Below are positions 36,263 to 44,180 of a stretch of DNA of 54,315 nt, piece by piece (the stretch's first letter is position 1; each line of letters starts with the position of its first letter). Below the pieces are notes generated by a model. It saw only the letters and a list, made by a program, of their open reading frames with translations. It had not been told where the DNA came from and did not search any database. Source of the DNA: an uncultured Ruminococcus sp. GTDB lineage: Bacteria; Bacillota; Clostridia; Oscillospirales; Acutalibacteraceae. The stretch covers positions 1-54,315 of the forward strand of contig CACWKD010000002.1 of NCBI GenBank assembly GCA_902761345.1, read 5' to 3'. Made by a program: the position numbers and the translations under genes.

Positions 36263-36420
36263 TTATTCTATATGGTATCCTATTTTATCATTCTTTGACA
36301 TTTGGATTGTGTATCTCAGAATTTCGAGTGCGTCCTTGTTGGTTACTTTGCTGTCAGAGTTCTCTGTTATACTTGCAGTTGAATTAAAGTTATGTCGGTT
36401 TCCAAAATAACTCAGTAGTT
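36263..36420 (-). pseudogene. Dockerin C-terminal remnant
   Basis: Below the usual ORF size, the minus strand reads SDSKVTNKDALEILRYTI, then QMSKNDKIGYHIE and a stop at 36263-36265. This closely parallels the end of the dockerin protein at 30412-31260 (DNKISNKDAIDILRYSINLSK). Only the second calcium-loop half survives; the first repeat and the rest of the protein are gone. It lies right after the stop of the zinc-ribbon membrane gene and before a strong terminator. Confidence 0.65.
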
Positions 36421-36422
36421 GA

Positions 36423-37901
36423 TTATTTGATAGGAGCATAACTAAACTCTACTTTTCCATCCGTTTCAAAAGGCATTCCAAGATCATTATTATCGGATGA
36501 TGTAAAAACGAGAGTTGGACGGATGTTTTTGTTCTGAGAATCAACCGCATCCGGATTATATATGATCATCTTTGCGTTATCGGTGATATATAGTACCTCT
36601 CTTCTTTGGTCGGTACCGTCTAATTCTTTTGCATTAAACGAATCGTATTTTATGCCGTCAATGTAAATATCCAGTACTTCACCACTTGGATTTTTTATCT
36701 CAAGTGTATGAACTTGTTCTTGTTTTGGATTATAGTAATCGAAAGTATTGTAATCAAGATACCACCTATAATTGAAAGCAAAATTATACTTATTCCCCTT
36801 CGCTATAATTATGTCATCATCAAACGAAGAATAATTATAATCTATATTGTTGTGTTCGCTCTTAAAGTTATTTTCTAATCCGTTCAAATGAGTATAGTTT
36901 TCATCTTTGTATGTTCTATAAAAAGCGTAGCTTCCTTCATCGACTATTTCACGTCTTGAAATAAAATGTAATGAAGTGAGAGTATAATTATCCTTTCCTT
37001 TAAGGCAAACTGTGTTATTGCCGGAAAACTCAATCACCGGAATATTTTCTGCGATATATTCTATTTCCATTTCTTTTGTTACATAATCTTTTGTATAGCT
37101 GTAAATATTTACTTCATTGTCATTGGATTTATCGATTCTTACAATACTATCTTTGCCGGTATAATAACCCTCAATGCTTTCCGGAGTAATCGCGTTTTTG
37201 TTTATAAAAAGCTTTGCATTATATTCATCGGATATTTTCTTATACGTTTTTTTATTATCTTGATAATCAGTCAAAGTTAATTTGCCATTCTTGAAATCGA
37301 AGTCATAATACGCTTTTGTTTTTCCGTCTATATATATTTTTTTATCCGGTGCGATATATATTTCTCCACTTTCTTGAAGCCAGCCTGCTTCAGATGAAAT
37401 AATCTTGCAACGACTTTCAAGAGTATGATCATATTGGGTCAAAACCCCCAACCACCCCGGTATGTTGAAAATAGATTCATCCGTAATCTTTATAGCAAAA
37501 TATTCTCCGTCACTCGATTTATATGTTCCGGGCAGATAATCCTTGGTGACTTTGTCACTGAGCTCTTTTTCAGCTTTTTCTGGATCAAAAGCTGTCGCAA
37601 TATCAGTATCGATAGATGTGCTATCAATATCCTTTAAATCAGTTTTACTATTAGTTATCCAAGAAACAGCCATTACAACTATAATAATTACTGCGATGAT
37701 TGTCAATGTTTTTTTTCGACGTGAAATTTGTGCTTTTAGGAAATCTAAAACATTAGATATGTTTCTTTTAGTGCTATTATGATCATTATGTGCCTGTGAA
37801 ATTACGCCGGTAGTCGAAATATCATAGCCACACTTGGAACAAAATTTCGATTGAAGACTATTATTTGTTCCGCAGTTTGGGCACTGTTTTTTTCTTTCCA
37901 T
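36423..37901 (-). CDS. Zinc-ribbon membrane protein with large external domain
   Basis: A 492-aa protein. A zinc ribbon (CPNCGTNNSLQSKFCSKCG, residues 7-25) is cytosolic, a basic stretch RRKK leads to one membrane helix (about 66-86, LTIIAVIIIVVMAVSWI), and the remaining 400 residues are extracytoplasmic, beta-rich with lipocalin-like GxW or DUF-type repeats (TYKSSDGEYFAIKITDES). Zinc-ribbon/TM proteins of this layout are common in Clostridia, often of unknown role. GGAGGA precedes ATG 37901. It lies downstream of the PASTA lipoprotein and may be in its operon. Confidence 0.7.
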   Translation of the reverse strand: MERKKQCPNCGTNNSLQSKFCSKCGYDISTTGVISQAHNDHNSTKRNISNVLDFLKAQISRRKKTLTIIAVIIIVVMAVSWITNSKTDLKDIDSTSIDTDIATAFDPEKAEKELSDKVTKDYLPGTYKSSDGEYFAIKITDESIFNIPGWLGVLTQYDHTLESRCKIISSEAGWLQESGEIYIAPDKKIYIDGKTKAYYDFDFKNGKLTLTDYQDNKKTYKKISDEYNAKLFINKNAITPESIEGYYTGKDSIVRIDKSNDNEVNIYSYTKDYVTKEMEIEYIAENIPVIEFSGNNTVCLKGKDNYTLTSLHFISRREIVDEGSYAFYRTYKDENYTHLNGLENNFKSEHNNIDYNYSSFDDDIIIAKGNKYNFAFNYRWYLDYNTFDYYNPKQEQVHTLEIKNPSGEVLDIYIDGIKYDSFNAKELDGTDQRREVLYITDNAKMIIYNPDAVDSQNKNIRPTLVFTSSDNNDLGMPFETDGKVEFSYAPIK

Positions 37902-38103
37902 AAATAAGTTCCTCCAAAGTTTTTATTTAGTATTTGCTCAATAATTCCGATTTTCAATGCAAGCAGAAATTCATTTGCCTAAAATAAAATGCAGTGTTTT
38001 GCAAGAATGCCCCCTTTCTCGACTTCAATACGATCTGTGTTATTCCAATGTGCGGTTTCGGTTTCTTCTTAAAACGCTTCCCCCCCTCCTTCCTCTATTA
38101 CTA

Positions 38104-39243
38104 TCAATATTTCTGAAAGACAATATCCGAACTTCCGTCCACACCGTCATCATACCACAAAAGCTCACCGTTGCCGTTGATCTGGAAATAGCCGCTAAGA
38201 TCGTACCTACTTGGACCTATTCCAACCCACTCACCTTTTTGGGTATCATAATAAGAGGGAATTTCCAAACCATCAGTATAGTTCAAAGTATCATTATATG
38301 GGTCATAATCTGCCCGAAAACTCCACATCAAACCTTCTGTTGCACTGCCTGACCATCTCACTATTATTAAATATTTTCCGTTCTCATCTTCCTTTATATT
38401 TGCCGTGGGTCTAAAGCTGTACCAACTGCCCAAGTACTTATCCACACCGGACATATCAGGCTCGGCGGCAGGTTCATTTGATGGTTCGTTTGCAGGTTCG
38501 TTATAATCTTGTGTCGGTTCTTCAACATATGTAGTGGCAGGCTGTTCAGGCTGTTTGCCGTCCGATATAATAAATGTTGCGTTTGACCCTTTTGGTGCGT
38601 CCGTACCTGCCGCAGGAGACTGCGATACTATCTGACCTTTAGGTACGCTGTCGTTATATTCGTAACTGCCCTTGTAATATATTCCCATACTGTCAAGCTT
38701 GCTTGTAGCTTCGCTTAATTCCATACCTACAATATCGGGCATTTTTTGTGTTTTATTTTCGGATTTACTTTCTGCTTTGCTTTCCTGCTTACTCTCGGAT
38801 TTACTTTCTACTTTGCTCTCCTGCTTACTCTCGGATTTACTTTCTGTCTTGCTTTCTGTTTTACTCTCCGATGCATCGCCTTCTCCGCTGACAACCAGCT
38901 TTACTGTTAAATCAGATGTTATTTGCTCGCCCTCGTTCGGTGTTTGGGAGATAACTCTTTTTTCCTCTACGTTTTTGACAGGCTCGTAAATAATCTCATA
39001 TTTAACTCCGAGTTCATCAAGTATGTCGATTGCCTCGCCGATCCATTTACCCGTTACATTGGGGAGTACAGAGGCTGTACTTTCTGTGTCGCTTAAACTG
39101 CTGTTATCCGACACAAGTAGATCCTCGTTTTCTGTAATAGGATTAGATGTATCGTCCGGAATTGTGTTTGCCGTACATCCGCATAGAACAAACTGTACGG
39201 CTAATGATAATGTTAATGCCGTTTTAAAAAGTCTATTCATCAA
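38104..39243 (-). CDS. PASTA-domain lipoprotein
   Basis: A 379-aa lipoprotein: signal peptide ending in LCGC with Cys23 as lipid site, two PASTA domains (about 60-120, VLPNVTGKWIGEAIDILDEL; and about 168-230, MPDIVGMELSEATSKLDSM) joined by a Ser-Lys-Glu repeat linker (SKTESKTESKSESK), then a Pro/Glu-rich linker and a C-terminal beta domain of about 110 aa (YLGSWYSFRPTANIKEDENG). PASTA domains bind muropeptides or beta-lactams, so it probably interacts with peptidoglycan. ATG ATG at the start leaves one-codon ambiguity. Confidence 0.8.
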   Translation of the reverse strand: MMNRLFKTALTLSLAVQFVLCGCTANTIPDDTSNPITENEDLLVSDNSSLSDTESTASVLPNVTGKWIGEAIDILDELGVKYEIIYEPVKNVEEKRVISQTPNEGEQITSDLTVKLVVSGEGDASESKTESKTESKSESKQESKVESKSESKQESKAESKSENKTQKMPDIVGMELSEATSKLDSMGIYYKGSYEYNDSVPKGQIVSQSPAAGTDAPKGSNATFIISDGKQPEQPATTYVEEPTQDYNEPANEPSNEPAAEPDMSGVDKYLGSWYSFRPTANIKEDENGKYLIIVRWSGSATEGLMWSFRADYDPYNDTLNYTDGLEIPSYYDTQKGEWVGIGPSRYDLSGYFQINGNGELLWYDDGVDGSSDIVFQKY

Positions 39244-39455
39244 TAAACACTCCTTATAGTATATTTTTTGGATTATTTTGTTCCAAAATACATAATATTA
39301 TCTGTCTATAAATACAGAATTTATATTTATTATACAACCTTGTGCTATTATTGTCAATATATTTAGTAAATAATTAATGTGTACTATAAATCGTTGAAGA
39401 GTACTCCGAAATCCTTTAAAGTAATAATAAAAACGACCTAAAGGGAAGATAAAAT

Positions 39456-39812
39456 ATGAAAACCGAACGTGAAAAAATATCCGTCAAAATCGGTGAACGT
39501 ATACGCCGATTTCGCACCGAACAGCACCTAAGTCAAGAAACATTAGCCCTCAACTGCGAGATACACCCTGCATATCTCGGCAGGCTGGAACGAGGGGAAA
39601 AATGCCCGACTGTTGACACCCTGTATAAAATTGCTCAGGGCTTGAAGATACCGCTCTCCGAACTTTTGGACATAACTGCCGAGATAAACCCTACTCACAA
39701 AGCTGCGATTGATCGTATCGAGAACGCTATTTACAGTCTGTCCGAAAACGAAGCCGTGGAGATCGCCGAGATTATTGAACGTCTTATCGCTTTCAAACGT
39801 GATAATTCTTGA
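39456..39812 (+). CDS. XRE-family regulator
   Basis: A 118-aa Cro/CI-type HTH protein: IGERIRRFRTEQHLSQETLA, then IHPAYLGRLERGEKCPTVDT, the classical recognition helix and loop; the C-terminus (about 75-118) is helical (AIDRIENAIYSL, AEIIERLIAFK), probably for dimerisation. GGGAAG precedes the ATG. It is divergent from the PASTA gene and its end overlaps the convergent 93-aa gene by 20 nt. Targets unknown. Confidence 0.85.
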   Translation: MKTEREKISVKIGERIRRFRTEQHLSQETLALNCEIHPAYLGRLERGEKCPTVDTLYKIAQGLKIPLSELLDITAEINPTHKAAIDRIENAIYSLSENEAVEIAEIIERLIAFKRDNS

Positions 39813-40074
39813 TCTCCTCTTCTGTAAGAAGAGGGTCAATGTCTAATATCTCGTACAGCCGAACGAGCAAATATCCATTTTGTGGAATATCGCCGAGCAT
39901 ATCCGCTTTTTTATTCTCACCGCATTTACGCAGAAAAAACTCCAGTTCACCGCTGTAATACGCATTTATAATATCATCAATCGAGAAATATTCTTTAAGC
40001 TCTCTTAAAGATTTTACCTCTTTTCCGCTCATCATCACATCAAACACCGTCCCGTTATAATTGCAAAAAAACAC
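39793..40074 (-). CDS. Hypothetical protein, acidic helix-rich (effector-associated-like N-domain)
   Basis: A 93-aa acidic protein: VKSLRELKEYFSIDDIINAY, YSGELEFFLRKCGENKKADML, then LLVRLYEILDIDPLL. This resembles the short domain of tandem Leu/Trp repeats seen in several bacterial proteins (LKELRENF, GKLxxWL patterns); function unknown. The GTG at 40074 lies in the stem of the terminator of the gene before it, so translation may begin downstream at GTG/ATG 40038-40032, giving about 80 aa. It overlaps the XRE gene tail by 20 nt. Confidence 0.5.
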   Translation of the reverse strand: MFFCNYNGTVFDVMMSGKEVKSLRELKEYFSIDDIINAYYSGELEFFLRKCGENKKADMLGDIPQNGYLLVRLYEILDIDPLLTEEEIKNYHV

Positions 40075-40103
40075 GGTTTTCTTAAAAGATAACCGTGCTT
40101 TTG
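40062..40103 (-). terminator. Terminator of the 58-aa membrane protein gene
   Basis: On the minus strand CACGGTT pairs with AACCGTG (arms 40072-40078 and 40091-40097), followed by a run of T residues (40064-40071). It supports transcription of the small gene at 40109-40285. Confidence 0.7.
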
Positions 40104-40108
40104 CTGTA

Positions 40109-40285
40109 TCATCTTCTGCCTTTCAGTATTGCCCAAGGGATAAGCACCACCCCAAGAAGCGTACCCATTATTACACGACGCAGAAAAATATTGCTCCATG
40201 TGCCTATCAAGATCTTATCGGCATAAATTGTCCTGCCGGTTGCCCAGTAGCCTGCTATCATATAAATTGCTAAAAGTATTATCAT
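40109..40285 (-). CDS. 58-aa membrane protein
   Basis: This gene is shorter than common ORF cut-offs. ATG 40285 has an excellent AGGGAGG 7 nt upstream; the stop is TGA at 40109-40111. The protein begins MIILLAIYMIAGYWATG, has a charged loop (RTIYADKILIGTW) and ends LLGVVLIPWAILKGRR, so it has two membrane segments. No family recognised. Strong ribosome site, membrane character and the terminator just downstream make it real. A role as a small toxin or regulator is speculative. Confidence 0.65.
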   Translation of the reverse strand: MIILLAIYMIAGYWATGRTIYADKILIGTWSNIFLRRVIMGTLLGVVLIPWAILKGRR

Positions 40286-40424
40286 AAGGATACCTCCCTA
40301 AAAAATTTATTCTATTTCAGTATATAATGTAAAAATAAAAAAATCGACTACTCCGAGTATCCGATTTTGCTTGAATATAAAATAAAATAATGATATAATG
40401 AAAATATATGAGGAGGGATCTGCA

Positions 40425-40868
40425 ATGGGTAAACCTACTGACGAAAATTACAGAAAACTTAAAAAGGCAGAAACTTATGACGACGCCGATCTAACAAATA
40501 TGGTAGACCGTGAATTTTCGATTACACTCGACAAGATGATGTGTGAAAAGGGGATAAAAACAGACGACCTTTTCAAACGCACAAGTATTTCTAAGCCGTA
40601 TATTAACCGTCTGCGAAACCCTTCACGCAAAAATGATAAGCCAAAGCGTGAGGTTGTAATTGATATTGCTCTCGGTATGAATGCCACCCTTGATGAAACA
40701 AATCTTCTGCTCAAACGAGCAAGGTATCAGGAGCTTTACACAAGGGACAGAGCAGAGTCAATAATTATCTGGGGTATGCTTAAAAAATTAAGCGGTGAAG
40801 AGATCAGAGAACTGCTTGCCGAAAAGGGATTTCTTGATAAGATGTTTCCCGAGGAGAAAAGAAAATGA
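40425..40868 (+). CDS. HTH-domain regulator in a kinase operon
   Basis: A 147-aa protein with an XRE-like helix-turn-helix (about 35-90, FSITLDKMMCEKGIKTDDLF, SISKPYINRLRNPSRKNDKP) and a helical C-terminus. ATG 40425 has AGGAGGG 8 nt before it; an ATG 27 nt upstream is inferior. The stop overlaps the kinase ATG by 4 nt (ATGA). With the downstream Ser/Thr kinase it resembles HTH-kinase pairs seen in Firmicutes, where the kinase may phosphorylate the regulator. This is inference. Confidence 0.75.
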   Translation: MGKPTDENYRKLKKAETYDDADLTNMVDREFSITLDKMMCEKGIKTDDLFKRTSISKPYINRLRNPSRKNDKPKREVVIDIALGMNATLDETNLLLKRARYQELYTRDRAESIIIWGMLKKLSGEEIRELLAEKGFLDKMFPEEKRK

Positions 40869-41965
40869 GAACATTAACCGAGCCGGAATTGTACAGCGAA
40901 TTTCTGATACATAAGGAGTTGAGCAGCGGCAAGCAGTACCGCATATTTACCGCAATGATCTACCGCCCGAACGACACCCCGATAACGGTTGTTCTCAAAG
41001 AAATGAACGAAAAGCGTGCGGCGGTTTATGAGGCAATGTGTACGATGTGGAACCCGTATATAGCCGAAACGTATGATGTTATAAAGGTATATGACCGCTA
41101 TTTTGCCGTAACGGAATACGTCTGTGCAAAGGGCAGCAATAAAGAAACTCTCACACTCTCGGAGTATGTCTTACAGAATGGCACAATTGATAGAACAGCG
41201 GCATTATCTGTATGTGTACAGATATGCAAAGGGCTTGAAAAATTCCACAAATGCGGATATGTTCACAGAGATCTAAAACCCGATAATATAATGATAGAGG
41301 ACATTACAGGAGATGTCCCGATAATTAAGATAGTAGATTTCGGCGGTGCAAAGGCTGTTGATTTAAGTTGTCTTGCCGACACCACCGTTATCGGTACGCT
41401 TGGGTATCAAGCCCCCGAAACTATTTCAACAAATGCTACAAACTGCTCAGATATATATTCTATCGGCTGTATTTTGAATTTTCTGCTTACCGGACAGGAG
41501 CCGGGACTTATACAGTACAAAGGAGATCATCATATTGCTGCAATCATCGAAAAAGCAACCAACGAAGACCCGTCACACCGTTACACCGACGTTACAGCAT
41601 TGTGCAAGACTTTGCAGCACGAGATCGGCACATATCGTATTGACCGCATACCTATATTAAGAATATTACCGGGTTTTCGTACTCACACGCTGTGGAAAGA
41701 GCTTTTGGCGTCGTTTGCGTATATCTCAATGATATTTATTGGCATAATTGCATTTGACAAATTCGGTGTATCGGGAATAGTCGAGATATTTCTGTTCTAT
41801 ATCATAGTACCGTTGATTGTCATTTTTAATATGGGAAATCTGCTGCGGTTTATTCCCAGAAGTATAAGGCGAAGCAACAGACAGTTTATGATATTTCGGG
41901 TGGCTGTGATATTGTTTTCCACATTTGCACCAATAATAGTTGATTACTTGATTGGGAGAAAATGA
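40865..41965 (+). CDS. Ser/Thr protein kinase with C-terminal membrane domain
   Basis: A 366-aa eukaryotic-like kinase. The lysine is Lys45 (VVLKEM), the catalytic loop His134-Arg-Asp136 with Asn141 (HRDLKPDNIM), DFG at 158-160 (VDFGGAK) and APE at 183-185. The glycine loop is degenerate (HKELSSGKQYRIF). Residues 280-366 hold about three membrane segments, so the kinase domain is cytosolic and tethered by its C-terminus, unlike PknB with an external PASTA domain. It overlaps the HTH gene by 4 nt. Active residues are all kept. Confidence 0.85.
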   Translation: MRTLTEPELYSEFLIHKELSSGKQYRIFTAMIYRPNDTPITVVLKEMNEKRAAVYEAMCTMWNPYIAETYDVIKVYDRYFAVTEYVCAKGSNKETLTLSEYVLQNGTIDRTAALSVCVQICKGLEKFHKCGYVHRDLKPDNIMIEDITGDVPIIKIVDFGGAKAVDLSCLADTTVIGTLGYQAPETISTNATNCSDIYSIGCILNFLLTGQEPGLIQYKGDHHIAAIIEKATNEDPSHRYTDVTALCKTLQHEIGTYRIDRIPILRILPGFRTHTLWKELLASFAYISMIFIGIIAFDKFGVSGIVEIFLFYIIVPLIVIFNMGNLLRFIPRSIRRSNRQFMIFRVAVILFSTFAPIIVDYLIGRK

Positions 41966-41966
41966 T

Positions 41967-42374
41967 ATGGCTGTTTTGACAACGATCTGCGAAAACAGAT
42001 ATGCATCGGGTGCAATATCCCAAATTATGTCGGAACAGTGCGGCAAAATAACCAAAATCCGAAAACTCAAAGTTCTGCGTAATACCTGTCAGTCACCCCT
42101 TGCGAGATCTCAGGCTGAATACTATATTGAGGTACTTTGTCACGAGCTGAGAGAAACGATAAAGAATGCTATACTTGTGCTGTTTTCTTTGTCGTATCTT
42201 ATATTCACACTCTGCCGTGTATTTTGGTACTATCACCCCGAAAAAAATCCTCTCCCCGAAACGAATTACACCATTGTAGATTTGATAAGGCTTGTTTATT
42301 TGCTGCCAATCATATGTGCGGTTCTGTGGGGCGTCAGAAAAGTGTTTTTTTGTCGTAAAAATCGCAATAGATGA
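41967..42374 (+). CDS. Small membrane protein of the kinase operon
   Basis: A 135-aa protein with two membrane segments near the C-terminus (about 68-85, NAILVLFSLSYLIFTLCRVF, and about 103-124, IRLVYLLPIICAVLWG) and a basic, cysteine-containing N-terminal part. It starts 1 nt after the kinase stop with GGGAGAA before the ATG. Being last in a tightly packed operon, it is probably a kinase partner or substrate. No family recognised. A terminator follows at 42481-42514. Confidence 0.6.
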   Translation: MAVLTTICENRYASGAISQIMSEQCGKITKIRKLKVLRNTCQSPLARSQAEYYIEVLCHELRETIKNAILVLFSLSYLIFTLCRVFWYYHPEKNPLPETNYTIVDLIRLVYLLPIICAVLWGVRKVFFCRKNRNR

Positions 42375-42480
42375 GGCACAAGTCATACGAACGCCTGTCT
42401 GAATTATCAGTCGTATTTACAAAAAGTCACATTACATCAAGGTACAAAATTACTATGTCTGCCCGGAAAATTATTTCACA

Positions 42481-42514
42481 AAAAAAGACGGGTGTATATC
42501 GCCTGTCTTTTTTA
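42481..42514 (+). terminator. Terminator of the HTH-kinase operon
   Basis: AAAAAAGACGGG (42481-42492) pairs with the following GCCTGTCTTTTTT (42501-42513). Confidence 0.75.
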
Positions 42515-42643
42515 AAAGTATAACAAAGAAAAATTTATATTGCCGTGCTGTTTTCTTAGTTGATTACATCTCCGCCAACAAAAAGAGTTAGATTTCAAAT
42601 AAAAATACTATGAAATTTTTAAGTTCAGGTTTATTATACCACA

Positions 42644-42681
42644 AAGGCACATAACCGTCTGTGATTTCGGTTATGTGCCTT
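42644..42681. terminator. Terminator of the pilus operon
   Basis: AAGGCACATAACCG (42644-42657) pairs perfectly with CGGTTATGTGCCTT (42668-42681). On the minus strand it lies about 70 nt after the minor surface protein stop. The rest of 42375-42748 has no gene. Confidence 0.75.
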
Positions 42682-42748
42682 GTTGTTTTAGTGCGTATGT
42701 TTTTACAGCCCCTTTTACTTGAAAACAGGTCTATGTTATCTTTGGTAA

Positions 42749-44158
42749 TTATTCGTTATCCGTATCATCTTCTTCTCTGCGTTTAGATGTCATCAGCATT
42801 GTGAAGAACGATGCACATAAAATAATGATTAAATTAAATATACCCATTACTACGCCTGTCTTGACCTTGTCGGGAATACCCACACCGGTATCATACTGAG
42901 TGGTATAGACTACTGTGTTTCCGCCTCCTTGGTTTGGATCCTGATCATTCGGCGGAGTTTCGACATTTTCAATTTTAGAAGGAGTGGAGTATGGCAATGA
43001 CTCTATATTAGAGCCTAAATCCTTAGTTGGATTGGAAGAAATGCTCGACGTAGATGAAGTATTACTTTGCATAGACGAGGTATTGCTCGACGTAGACGAA
43101 GTATTACTTGAAGTGGACGAGGTATTGCTCGACGTAGACGAAGTATTACTTGAAGTAGACGAGGTATTGCTCGACGTAGATGAAGTATTACTTGAAGTAG
43201 ACGAGGTATTGCTCGACGTAGATGAAGTATTACTCGGTTCACTATCTGTATTAGTGTTAGTGTCTACACTGTCCGTATCAGTATTGGTGTTGGTATCTAC
43301 GCTGTCTGTATCGGTATTGGTGTTGGTATCTACACTGTCTGTATCGGTATTGGTGTTGGTATCTACGCTGTCTGTATCGGTATTGGTGTTAGTATCTACA
43401 CTGTCTGTATCGGTATTGGTGTTGGTATCTACGCTGTCTGTATCGGTATTGGTGTTGTTATCTACACTGTCTGTATCGGTATTGGTGTTGTTATCTACGC
43501 TGTCTGTATCGGTATTGGTGTTGGTATCTACGCTGTCTGTATCGGTATTGGTGTTGGTGTTGGTATCTACGCTGTCTGTATCCGGCAATCTCTTTACTAC
43601 CGTTTTCGGCTCGGAAAGTATATTATATTCCCAGTAATTACCTTTTATAGTTTGATACCCTAACGGTACGGACAGCAGGAAAGGATCTATAACCGCATAT
43701 TTTTTAGCTTCTCCTTCGACTGATGATTCACGCACAAGATACATTCCCTTTTCCAAGTTCTTAAATATACACTTGCCGTTCTTGTCTGTTACAGCCGTAC
43801 GGTCATGTTTCTTAGCTTTTGCGGTCAGTGCATGTGCAAGCTTTAAGGATTCAGACGCTGAAAGGCCGTTGAAAGTAACATCTTTTCCGTCTGAGAGCTT
43901 TGCCAAAGACGAATACTCGGGCAGTAATTCATAAACGGCATTTCCGTTTTCACATGATATGTCCGCAACCCTGAACAATGACATCGTTGCTCCCGAAATA
44001 GGTTCCTCGACTCCGTTATTGTGAGCCTGAAACAATATAGTCAGCGACAAATCTTTATCTTCAATTTTGGGCATTGAAAATGATATTTCAGCGAAAGCTC
44101 CGACAGTTCCTTGGATGATCAAGATCAGAATAGTCGGTATCAATAAGATTCTTTTCAT
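42749..44158 (-). CDS. Repeat-rich surface protein with SpaA-like domain
   Basis: A 469-aa secreted protein. A signal peptide (MKRILLIPTILILIIQGTVG) leads to a prealbumin-like SpaA domain (about 30-190, AVTDKNGKCIFKNLEKGMYL), then Asp/Ser/Thr/Asn repeats (about nine copies of DTDSVDTNTNT, then SSNTSST repeats), a Pro/Asn linker, one membrane helix and RR tail. There is no LPxTG before the helix, so it is probably anchored by its membrane segment alone. ATG 44158 is preferred to one inside the sortase gene. It is last in the pilus operon. Confidence 0.7.
   Translation of the reverse strand: MKRILLIPTILILIIQGTVGAFAEISFSMPKIEDKDLSLTILFQAHNNGVEEPISGATMSLFRVADISCENGNAVYELLPEYSSLAKLSDGKDVTFNGLSASESLKLAHALTAKAKKHDRTAVTDKNGKCIFKNLEKGMYLVRESSVEGEAKKYAVIDPFLLSVPLGYQTIKGNYWEYNILSEPKTVVKRLPDTDSVDTNTNTNTDTDSVDTNTNTDTDSVDNNTNTDTDSVDNNTNTDTDSVDTNTNTDTDSVDTNTNTDTDSVDTNTNTDTDSVDTNTNTDTDSVDTNTNTDTDSVDTNTNTDSEPSNTSSTSSNTSSTSSNTSSTSSNTSSTSSNTSSTSSNTSSTSSNTSSTSSNTSSMQSNTSSTSSISSNPTKDLGSNIESLPYSTPSKIENVETPPNDQDPNQGGGNTVVYTTQYDTGVGIPDKVKTGVVMGIFNLIIILCASFFTMLMTSKRREEDDTDNE
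43050..43590 (-). repeat. Tandem coding repeats in the surface protein
   Basis: About nine copies of an 11-codon (33-nt) unit encoding DTDSVDTNTNT lie at about 43255-43585, and 7-codon (21-nt) units for SSNTSST lie at about 43060-43230. Such repeats change copy number by slippage. Confidence 0.8.
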
Positions 44159-44180
44159 TTTAGCTTCAGCCCTTTTCTGT

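Noticed and set aside
43050..43590. Regular tandem repeats that could suggest a CRISPR array
   Set aside because: The units are in frame with the surface protein, directly adjacent without unique spacers, and no cas genes exist.
42984..43637. Long plus-strand ORF opposite the surface protein
   Set aside because: It is the mirror of the coding repeats (low-complexity Leu/Val/Ser product) without a ribosome site.
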